From Chelonoidis abingdonii (taxonomy: Eukaryota; Chordata; Testudines; Testudinidae), in contig NC_133773.1 in the NCBI RefSeq assembly GCF_003597395.2, positions 77,337,940 to 77,401,939 on the forward strand: a stretch of DNA of 64,000 bases. Reading direction: 5' to 3'. The number at the start of each line of letters is the position of its first letter. Positions within the stretch are counted from its first letter, which is position 1. Both the position numbers and the translations under genes were made by a program. Positions 54,966 through 64,000 of this stretch are shown one piece after another. The notes under the pieces were generated by a model that saw only the letters and a program-made list of their open reading frames with translations, did no database searches and was not told the origin of the DNA.

Positions 54966-57171
54966 ATCAAGCCACAACACACACGTCCAGAGTCACCAAA
55001 TGACATACTATTTTTAATAATACTTAAATCTTGCAGGCTTGAAATTACAATAAAGAACTTTTGGATGAGAACAAGTGTAAGACTATAATCAGAGAATCTG
55101 TATAACCATCTATGTGATTGTAACAGAAATGCTTTTCAAGGAACACAGGTTTTACCCCATCTGTATAGTTTTTTGAAATTCTTGAAAACAAGAGAGTAGA
55201 TTCTGTACCTGCATCTCTTGAGAAGGTGCAGCCGAGATAGGGCAGGGTAAAGTACATTAATAAAAAGAATCCCCAACTGCCTCTCCAGAAAAGCTATCAA
55301 AATCCAAATAAAGGCAATGATTAATATATTTTTTACACATCCATCTTTATTTAAATCTTATTTCTGAGTCACTGTCTGGTCAATTCTTTATATACAGACT
55401 ACCTTGAGATAATGCCATTCTTTCTGGTACATACAAATTAACATTTTGTATCAGAAATTACTGGTCATAAACAGTTGAGGACCTCACCTTAAGGCAATGC
55501 TTTGTGTAAATTATCCTTTCCCTCTTGCATGAAGCACCATATTTTTGTAATTCGCCTCTCCACATCCCAATTTGTATTAACTGTACTATGTTTTTCTGAA
55601 GAACTGTGGTTTATTTTGGCAGCTTTCATGACAAGTAATTGACTCTTGGTTTCCATGACTTGTGATCTGTACACTTCCTAAACTGACACTATAGGGTAAA
55701 GTACAGGCCAAGTATTCCAGTGTAACCGAGAGTAGAATTTGGCTAGAAAGCTTTCCAGCAAGAGGACGAAAGTTTGTTTGGTTCAAAAACAGAAAAAAAA
55801 ACAAACACACACACACACACACACAACCCAAACCTTTTCTATACTACAAATGAGGAAAATAAATTGTAGTTTGATAGCTGGTGAAATATAGTTCATCCTT
55901 TTATCATTACCTAAATTGCCTTTAGGTCACATCCCTCTCTTTTGAAAAATTACATTGAATTTTGTGGGTAATATATAAACTGATAACAGTGAAAAAAATC
56001 AAGTCAAATGATGCATTTAACTTCTGTTAATATATTAGCTTTCATTATGCCACCTTCTGCAATTTAAATCTTACACTGTAAACTAACATTATCAAACATT
56101 ATCAAAAGAAAACTTATTGACTCTGTATTGGTGCAACAGCCAATATTAACATTACTTACTAAATCATTATTTGTCAGATTAAACAGAAAAAAATACATGG
56201 GAAAAACAGGCCCATAGTTCATAAATGACTCAAGCATTCTTCTGACCCATACATCTCCAAACTGTGCATATGAACATAATGTAAATCTCAAATATTGCAA
56301 GCAATTTTAAGCTGGTAGCATGTTTCCTGTGAGAACAGTTCCTCTAAAACATATATTTCAAACTATTTTGAGAAATGTTTTCCCTTGAGAGATTATTACT
56401 GTACTCATGGAATGCACTGATTTAGAACTTTATGCTCACTTCCACCTCAATGATCAGAGAGAAACCAAGAACTGTGGGTCTTGCCAGCAATGGCACAAAA
56501 TGGGGAAAGATGTCAGTAAGGCATGGTCTCAACCTTCCTTGAAGAAGCGCCTTTATGGGCATTGTAGCTGAGATGAAGGCAGCATAGAACTAGGAACTGG
56601 TTCCTTTTCCACCAGATTCTCTCTCAGTCTAGGGAGTAGAGCAATTTAATTGCTGTTGCATCACCCAGATGCTATGGAAATAAATACTTTATAAAATGCA
56701 TAAATTAATACAAAGTCAGTTTCTTCACTGGATAAACCACCACCACCAAACTTAAGATGTTACTGAAAGACAGAAATCAGAGAAGGAAAAGGTCTGCTGT
56801 ATTGAGTTACCTAGTCCAGGGGCTCTCACACATTTTCATGTTGTGGACCACATCTGAATAAAAAAATTGTCTTCTGGACCGTCTCCCCTCCCATGTGTAT
56901 AATCTCTCTGTGCCAACTACATCAATTACTTTTGTGGGGAAAGTGATATCAGGAAAGCATACGCGTTTCTTTAGCTGTCTTTTAGTCTCCAGTTATTGGC
57001 CCTAAACACTGGAATTCATTTTGCATTGGTCTGTACGACTAATTTGTTTTCTCACGCCTTTTTTGAATGGCAATGCTAGTTTACCCTCAGGAATACCAAT
57101 GGAGATCTACTATGGCAACTTGTGTGATAGCTTTTATGGAAATCAAACAATGTATAGCAAATAGAAAAAAC
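54966..57171. other. Unassigned upstream sequence
   Basis: AT-rich. A (CA)n run lies at about 55805-55825. About 56815-56900 (CCAGGGGCTCTCACACATTT, TGGACCACATCTG) looks like a decayed hAT-type element. No exon recognised. Confidence 0.4.
55805..55825. repeat. (CA)n microsatellite
   Basis: Uninterrupted CACACA run of about 20 bases. Confidence 0.9.
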
Positions 57172-57469
57172 GGTTACTCATCTTTTTGTTAACTGTTGTT
57201 CTTCGAGATGTGTTGTTCATGTCCATTCCAACCAGGTGTGTGTGAGATGCGTACACGCCAGCGGTAGATTTCCCCCTAGCAGCACCATAGGGTTGGCCTG
57301 TCCTCCCCCTGGAGTGGCACCTCCATTGTGCCCTGTATGGGGGCCCGCCGACCCTCCACCTCCTCAGTTCCTTCTTGCCGGCACTCCAACAAAGGGGCAG
57401 GAGAGTGGGTATTGGAATGGACATGAACAACACATCTCAAAGAACAACAGTTACAAAAAGCGAGTAACC
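57172..57469. repeat. Foldback unit at the 3' end of DIRS copy 2
   Basis: Arms 57172-57230 (GGTTACTCATC... ending TCCATTCCA) and 57413-57469 (starting TGGAATGGACATGAACAAC, ending GAGTAACC) are inverted copies around about 180 bp of terminal-repeat sequence. Confidence 0.8.
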
Positions 57470-57601
57470 ATTTTTTTCTTCTTCGAGTGATTATTCATGA
57501 TCACTCCAAGCAGGTGACTCACAAGCCTGAGTTTAGGCGGTGGGGTCGGAGTTCACTGCGGATTGGAGCACTGCATGGCCACAGGCTGCATCGTCTCTGG
57601 C

Positions 57602-58690
57602 CTAGTGTGACGTGAATGTATGAATTGAAGACCACCTAGCAGCTCTGCATATTTCCTGTGTCGGGACCTGAGTCAGGAACGCCGCGGAGGAGGCCTGTGC
57701 CCTTGTGGAGTGGTCTGTGATTGGCGGGGCAGGTACCTTAGCCTGATCGTAGTATTAGAGGATGCAGGCCATGATCCATGAGGAGATACGCTGTGATGAG
57801 ACTGGGAGCCCCCTCATCCTGTCGGCCACAGCAACAAAGAGTTGGATCAATTTCCTGAACAGTTTGGTTCTTTCAATATAGAATGCCAGGGCCCTGCGAA
57901 TGTCTAGGGAATGCAGCCTACGCTCCGTGCTGGAGGAGTGTAGTTTAGGATAGAACACAGGGATAAAAATGTCCTGACCCATGTGGAATTAGGAGACCAC
58001 CCTGGGAAGGAACACCGGGTCTGGCCTGAGTTGGAGTTTGTCTTTGTGAAAAACAGCGTATGGAGGTTCGGACATCAGGGCTCTGAGCTCTGATTCCCTC
58101 CTGGCTGAGGTGACAGCCACAAGGAATGCGACCTTATAGGAGAGATACAGTAATGATCACATAGCCAGGAACTCGAAGAGAGGCCCTGTGAGGGCAGAAA
58201 GGACCAAATTAAGGTCCCAGGCTGGGACAGGTTGTTGAGTGTGCGGGAAAAGCCTATCTAGGCCCCTGAGGAAGTGACCAACCAGTGGGTTTGCAAAGAC
58301 TGAACCACTGTCAGCTCCTGGGTGGAACGCGGAGATGGCCGCCAAGTGGACCCAAACTGAAGACAGGGAAAGACCCTGCTGTTTCAAATGAAGTAGGCAG
58401 TCAAGGATGAGTGGGATTGGGGCGAGCAACGGGGCCTGTCCCTGCTGTTCTGCCCAGAAGGGAAACTGTTTCCACTTGGCCATGTATGTGGCCCTGGTGG
58501 AGGGTTTCCTGCTACCAAGGAGGACTTGTCTAACCTGCTGTGAGCATTGCATTTCTACTGGGTTTAGCCATGGAGCATCCAGGCTGCGAGGTGGAGCGAC
58601 TCCAGGTTCAGATGCTGGAGATGGCCCTGATCCTGTCTGATCAGGTCCGGGAGCAGGGGAAATGCAAAGGGCTCCTGTACAGATATCTGC
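57602..58690 (-). pseudogene. DIRS copy 2 tyrosine recombinase
   Basis: Core-binding part SRKPSTRATYMAKWKQFPFW; catalytic Arg in TSARRESEL (about 58085-58115); His-x-x-Arg in DHSTRAQAS (near 57690-57710). The nucleophile position is a stop: the frame reads HTFTSH then TAG at 57602-57604 where copy 1 has HTFTSHYAI. A frameshift also lies near 58150. The enzyme is therefore inactive in this copy. Confidence 0.8.
58127..58156. repeat. 30-bp perfect inverted repeat, arm in the recombinase
   Basis: TGCGACCTTATAGGAGAGAT... to TAATGA, whose exact reverse complement is at 59585-59614. Confidence 0.9.
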
Positions 58691-59089
58691 AGTAGCGACA
58701 TGAATCAATGCTGGCACGGCCATGCCGGCGTTATCAGTATGACTCGAGCATGATCCCTGCGAATCTTGAGGAGTACCCTGTGGACCATCAGAATCATAGG
58801 GAAGGCGTAAAGCAGGCCACCTTCCCATGAGAGGAGGAAGGCCTCCGTGAGAGACCCTGGACTGCGTCCCATGAGGGAGCAGAACCGTTGGCACTTCCTG
58901 TTGTCCCATGAGGCAAACAGGTCTATCTTGGGATAGCCCCAGAGACGGAAGGTTGAACATGCCACATCCCGGCGAAGAGACCACTCATGACCATGGAACG
59001 AGTTGCTTAGGGTGTCCGCTAGGCCGTTCTGCACCCCTGGAAGGTAGGATGCCATTAGTGAATTGCATCCTGTATGCAAAAGTCCCATA

Positions 59090-59388
59090 ATGCGAGGACT
59101 TCCTGGCACAGGGGAGAGGAGCGTGCACCCCCGTTTGTTGATATAGAACATTGCCGAGGTATTGTCCACGAGGACTGCAACACACCTGCCCACCAAGTGA
59201 GATTTGAAGGTCAGACAGGCGAGACGCACCGCCCATAGCTCCCTGACATTGATGTGCAACGAGAGATCCTCTGGGGACCTAAGGCCTTGGGTCCTAAGAT
59301 TCCCCAGATGCGTTGGATCGGGAGGGGAGCGGCATGCGTCTGTTACCAAGGATAGGGATGGCTGGGGGCTGGTGAAGGGTACTCCCAA
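59090..59388 (-). pseudogene. DIRS copy 2 RNase H
   Basis: LSLVTDACRSPP, LSLHINVRELWAVRLACL and VLVDNTSAMFYINKRG align block for block with copy 1. Here the first catalytic Asp (TDAC) is present, unlike copy 1 (SNAS). The frame is open over this stretch. Confidence 0.75.
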
Positions 59389-59584
59389 TGCAGACCTCCC
59401 ATGGGTTAAGCCACCATCGGAGGGAATCTAACATCGTTAGGGGAAGCGTCACCACAGAGTCCAGCACATCCCTGGCTGGTCAGAACACAGTCACTAACCA
59501 GGACTGAACAGAGTGCAGCCTGAGCCCGGCATGGCTCACCACATAAGTGCATGCAGCCATATGCCCCAGCAACTTGAGGCAGTT

Positions 59585-59614
59585 TCATTACTGTATCTCT
59601 CCTATAAGGTCGCA
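59585..59614. repeat. 30-bp perfect inverted repeat, arm in the RT/RNase H region
   Basis: TCATTACTGTATCTCTCCTA... to GTCGCA. It interrupts text that otherwise follows DIRS copy 1 (CCATATGCCCCAGCAAC side). Confidence 0.9.
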
Positions 59615-60254
59615 CGCCAGAGACCGAGAATGATGTCGGGCATGAACCGAAACCTGGACTCCGGTAGGTATGCTCTGACTTGCATGGAGGCCAGAACTGC
59701 CCCTATGAATTCTATCCGCTGGATGGGACACAGGGTAGATTTGGCCTCATTCAGCAGGAGGCTGAACTCGACGAAGGTCTGTCTGATAAAGACCACCTGA
59801 GCCTCCACCTGTGCCTGAGAGTGGCCCCTGATGAGCCAATCGTCCACCTAAATTTTGTGCTTGCGCAGGAAGGCTGCTACGACTGCCATGCACTTTATGA
59901 AGACCCTCGGGGCTGCTGACAGGCCGAAAGGCAAGACTGCGAACTGGAGATGGGTGTTGCCCACTATGAATCTGAGGTAACATCTGTGTTGAGGGATTGT
60001 TGCGATATAGAAATACGCATCCTTCAAGTCAAGGGTGGTGTATCAGTCCCTGGATCCATGGAGAGAATGATGGAGGACAGGGAGACCATACGGAACTTGA
60101 GTTTCTCCACAAACTTGTTCAGATGCCGCAAGTCCAGAATAGGTCTGAGGCCCCCTTTTGCCTTCAGTATTAGGCAATACCGGGAGTAGAACCCCCTGCC
60201 CCTGAGTTCTTGAGGAACTTCCTCCACTGCCCCTACAATAAGGAGGAACTGCAC
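59602..60254 (-). pseudogene. DIRS copy 2 reverse transcriptase
   Basis: VEEVPQELRGRGFYSRYCLI and LRPILDLRHLNKFVEKLKF open the domain. A frameshift follows FSS/SMDPG. The catalytic box reads VDDWLIRG near 59830-59850 with both Asp residues kept. LLNEAKSTLCPIQRIEFIG follows. A 30-bp inverted segment is inserted just downstream at 59585-59614. Confidence 0.8.
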
Positions 60255-60273
60255 TTCCTAAATTAGAAGTTGT

Positions 60274-62762
60274 TCATGAGAGGGCTCCCTGAAGAAGGAT
60301 GGGGAGGGGGGCTAGTGGGGCAGGAGGGAGGAGAATTGGATAGAATATCCTCTCTCTACCGTGCAGAGCACCCAACTGTCCGATGTGATTTGGAACCAGG
60401 CACAGTAGAAAGGGGACAGACGTGATGAAGAGGTAGGATTGGTAGGATCCAAAGTCCTGACTGGTAGGAGGACTGCTGTTGCCTCCTCCTGCCACTTCTG
60501 CTCCACCTACGTGAGGGCTCCGGGTGGTTCTGGGGCTGGTATGGCTGTGGGGCCAGCTGCGCCTGAATTGCCTGCACTGGGTGCCTGGAGTGTGCAGGCC
60601 CAGCGAGCGTAAGGTAGCCTTTGAGTCCTTTAGGCTACGGCTCCTCATAGGGGAGGTCCTGGATAGTCTGCTGGACCTCATGTGGAGAGACCCGAGACTT
60701 GAAGCCAGGACCTCCCGCCGCATCACCAGCCGAGTGGCCAGCATGTGGGAGGCTGCATCCACCACATCCAGGCCCGCTTGGAGGGATGCATATGAAATCA
60801 GTTTCCCCTCCTCCACCTGAGCGGAGAATTCCGTTCGCAATTCCTGGGGAAGGAGTTCAGCAAACTTGGACAAAGCTGAGCACGTCCAAGTATGTGTTAC
60901 GGCCATACTGGCTCACTATAGCCTGTTGGTTGGCTGTAGTTGCAGACCCCCTGTTGAGTACACCTTTCTACCAAAGAGGTCCAACTTCTTGGCTTCCCTG
61001 TTCTTTCGTGTAGAGCCTTGAAACCCCTGACGTTCCCTTTGGTTGGCCGCATCTACAACCAGACAGTCCCGGGGAGGGTGAGCGTATAGGTGCTCATGGC
61101 CCTTGGAGGATACAAAGTAGTGCCTCTCTGTTCTTTTGGCCTTAGGGGCCAAAGAAGCTGGTGTCTGCCAAAGGATGTGGGATGTGTTAGCTATTGTTTT
61201 GATCAACGGCAGGGCGACCCTAGATGGGCCTGAGGGAGGAAAGATGTCCACTACTGGATTTACATTCACCTCGACCTCCTTCGCCTGCATCACCAGGCTC
61301 TATATGGCACATTTAAGTAGTTGCTGAAGCACCCAGTTGTCCTCTACAGCCGAAGCTGCTGAAGTTCCCGTGACCGCCTCATCCAGTGAGGAAGTGGAGA
61401 TCACTTGCAGGGGACCTTCCTCACTACCCTCAGCCTCTGCAGGGTCCTGCAGCACATGGTACTCTGGTTGCATGGCCGGCGCAGATGTAGGATGTGGTAC
61501 CACGACTGGTACCGGGGTCAATGCCGAACGACGAGGTGTGTTGGGCAGTGTCTGTGGCTTTGAAAACATGGCCCCCAAAAGTGCGAGGTCTGACTAGGCA
61601 GTGCTGGATTCTGTTGTGGCACATTCCTGTCAGACGGCGGTGCTGGTGGAGGAGGCATTTGCACCGGAGCCACCCACATTGAGGAGACAGATGCAGACCT
61701 GGAGCGCGGACCACGCAGCTGTCCCAGGGACTGATGGTAGGCCCAGGGAGTCCAGAATGGCCACTGGGAGGGCTGTTCCCACTGCTGCTGCCACGGCACC
61801 AGGTATGGTCATTGGCTTGCCTGTGAAGCCGACCTCCTGCTCCTTGATCTACTGGAGCGGTAGGATTCCACCTCCGACTCCGAGGTTTCCGAATATGAAG
61901 ACCGAAGAGGAGCAGTACCCATTGTTGCTGGCGAGCAGTGCTGCAAGGCCGGGGAATGCTCTCTTTGCACCGTTACTGCTGGAGCGGTGCGGGGTGGGGA
62001 CTGTGGCGTCATCATGGCTGGCTTGCCCCTTGATTGGATCGGGGGTCAGGCCGTCCCTGGCGGCTCTTCCCTCCGGAGCGGGGAGGCCGGTACCAGGAGG
62101 CTTAATAAGTCTGAGGCTGCCTCGAACGCCTCCGGCGTTGATGAGAGGCACACATCCTTGCTGCGGTCCGGGGACCAAAACTTTGGACTTGACTGCACTC
62201 CCACGGGGGCAGGAGACAATGGGACCTTGGGAGGATGCAGCTGTGGCACAGCTTGTTCCACCACACTTGTGGACCCCTCCAGCCTTTTAAGGTCCTGGTG
62301 TGGTGATCAGTTCCTCACCGGCCTCTTCTTTTTCGCAGGCACTGGTGATGGTGATCGGTGTCGCATGGAGGCTGATTTTCTACGTCCCGATTGTTTCTGG
62401 TGCCAGGACTTAAGAGTTCTTAGACCGGATCTCCTCTCTTGCTAATGGTGCCAGAGCGCTGCGCACCGAGGATGAGGTGCTGGGGGCCGGGTCGGCAGGC
62501 TCGGATCCAAGTGTGGCCATAAGGCCGCCTCCATTAGGAGCACTCTTAAGTCTCTGCTCTCTGTTCTTAAGAGTCCTGGGATGAAACCCCTTGCAGATAC
62601 TGCACTGGTCCCTTTGGTGGCTCTCCCACGGCACCTCAAGCAGGAAGAGTGCAGGTCACTCTTCAGCATAAACTTCCCGCAGTCCACGCAGCGTTTAAAC
62701 CCTGGGGACCCAGGCATGCCGCAGGACAGGACGACGATTACAAGAAGGGAGAAGCCCCCCAA
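60274..62762 (-). pseudogene. DIRS copy 2 gag-like region
   Basis: It starts with GFKRCVDCGKFMLKSDLHSS followed by CLRC, then in a shifted frame SHQRDQCSICKGFHPRTLKN: the same cysteine motif as in copies 1 and 3. It ends with a gag-like helical part at 60906-60700 (FSAQVEEGKLISYASLQAG), corresponding to DFKALVDEGATAAKAALQA in copy 1. Several frameshifts. RNA binding is inferred from the cysteine motif only. Confidence 0.65.
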
Positions 62763-62910
62763 CAGCTATTAACTATCTTACAACTAACATTAACTCTAAA
62801 CTATGAGAAAAAATGAAATATATACACTTAATAGAGACACTGCTAGGCTTGCTGTGAGAGCGAGCAAGTTCCAGCTAACCGTCACCAGCATAAAGAAGGA
62901 AGGAGGAGTG

Positions 62911-64000
62911 AAAAAAATGAGACTGGCATTTTTTACAGTGTGGTCCTTTGAAATTAGACCCGATATCCTTTTGTATGATGTTTTCTTTGCTCACTTCATT
63001 GCAATATAACAACGCTGAACCACTGCATAGCTTCAATACAATAATTTTCAAGTGCGCAAAAATGAAAAAAATAAGGTGTGTTAAGGTCTCTCCCTTTAAA
63101 AGGAAGTCTTCTGAAACTCACTGATCCTGGAAGTCACAGTACTCTTTCTAAGGAATTTTGCCGATGACTTCATTAATAGGAGGAAGATAGGAACCTAAAT
63201 TAAGAAGTTCCTTGGCTTTGTGGAATAGGTAACCAAAGAAAAAAAAAGAAAAAGAAAACCTAGCTCCACCCACCACCATATAGTGCTACCTCTTTTGTCT
63301 AAGCAAGGCTTTGTTTAGTTCTTGGGAGCCTACCCCCCAAGAGCCTTCTGTCTTTAGTTCTGATATTTTCTTAACTGTTCATGTCAGGTCCCTCCAAAGA
63401 CATTTATCACCTCTTAAAAGGCTACTTTCTTAAGATCTTGAAGAATGAGGTCACTACCAGTATCAGAAATATAAATGATGTCATAAACTGATGTAGCTCC
63501 ACTGACATCAATGGACTGGTGCTGTCATAAAGCATAAGTCCCAATTCTGAACCTTAGCCTCCAAAATCTGGGTGCCTGCATGAAACCTCCAAGCTTAATT
63601 ACCAGCTTAGATCTGATAGCGCTGCCACCAGCCAGAAATTCCAGTGTCTGGCTCACTCTGGTCTCCCCAAAACCTTCCCTGGGGGACCCCAAGACTCAGA
63701 TGCCCTGAGTCTTACAACAAAGGGAAATAACCCCCTCCCTGGATGACCCTGGAAGATCACCCTGTTTCAATTCCTTGAAACGCAAACCAGAGAGATCAGG
63801 TTTCTCTCACCCTCACTCAGAGTCCCTGCAAATGCAAGCTTTGTAACTCTAACACAAAGAGATTTTCTCTTCCCCCCTGTCTTCTTCCTCCCACCAATTC
63901 CCTGGTGAGCTGCAGACTCAATCCCCTTGAGCCCCAACTAAAAAAAAATCCAACAGGTTTTAAAAAGAAAGCTTTATATAAAAAGAAAGAAAAAGACATA
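62911..64000. other. Right end of window, unassigned and repeat-like
   Basis: No exon seen. From about 63540 to the end the sequence has the character of a dispersed repeat (CCACCAATTCCCTGGTGAGC, then an A-rich AAAGAAAGCTTTATATAAA tail), but I cannot name a family, and the window ends before a boundary. Confidence 0.4.

Larger units (their letters stand above)
57172..62910 (-). mobile_element. DIRS-type retrotransposon (copy 2), 5' truncated
   Basis: Same minus-strand organisation as copy 1: gag-like (62762-60274), RT (60254-59602), RNase H (59388-59090), tyrosine recombinase (58690-57602) and a 3' terminal foldback unit (57172-57469). The 5' terminal repeat seen in copy 1 is lost: the match stops near 62910 shortly after a GTCACCAGC block. 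Frames are broken by stops and shifts. Copy 2 differs from copy 1 throughout, so the two are separate insertions, not a duplication of one site. Confidence 0.85.

Noticed and set aside
43351..57000. VEGFC exon 3 (cystine-knot exon)
   Set aside because: Searched by eye on the minus strand for the CGGCC and CMPREV-type codons and a fitting donor; nothing matched, so I do not report it.

Overview
This window reads as a vertebrate nuclear locus, most likely from a turtle (probably a cryptodire). It is AT-rich, has no operons or long intact ORFs, and is dominated by interspersed repeats. These include CR1 LINEs, tRNA-derived SINEs with a CR1-like 3' end (the Cry/Pol III SINE type described from turtles), DIRS-type tyrosine-recombinase retrotransposons, many hAT-like non-autonomous elements with 8-bp target duplications, and solo LTRs. 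The only host gene I can support is VEGFC on the minus strand.

VEGFC layout: four exons are visible: exon 4 (43199-43350), exon 5 (30979-31088), exon 6 (30390-30723) and the terminal exon 7 (coding 18182-18296, with a 3' UTR to about 17785). All splice sites are GT/AG, the reading frame is continuous across the three junctions, and the encoded protein runs from the end of the VEGF homology domain through the pro-protein cleavage site and the cysteine-rich C-terminal propeptide to the stop codon. Exon numbers follow the human gene. Exons 1-3 and the promoter are not found and probably lie beyond the right edge. Introns 4 and 6 are each about 12 kb; intron 5 is only 255 bp.

Region by region: 1-5 kb holds a heavily decayed Ty3/gypsy-class element whose integrase precedes its reverse transcriptase, the order known from Gmr1-like elements. 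5-17.8 kb is intergenic sequence downstream of VEGFC, with an old DIRS fragment (14.6-16.75 kb) and a hAT element carrying an internal 57-bp duplication. 18-30 kb is intron 6, containing nested hAT elements, a nearly full-length DIRS copy (23.4-29.15 kb) and a solo LTR. 31-43 kb is intron 4, containing a Cry SINE, a hAT element, two CR1 copies with other elements nested inside them, an L2-like fragment and a 59-bp direct repeat. 43.4-64 kb is upstream VEGFC sequence (presumably intron 3), holding solo LTR, hAT/CR1 nests, SINEs and a second DIRS copy (57.17-62.9 kb).

I see no new gene system. The most unusual observations are the IN-before-RT gypsy relic, the foldback unit at the 3' end of both DIRS copies, a 30-bp perfect inverted repeat inside the second DIRS copy, and nested insertions that allow relative dating.
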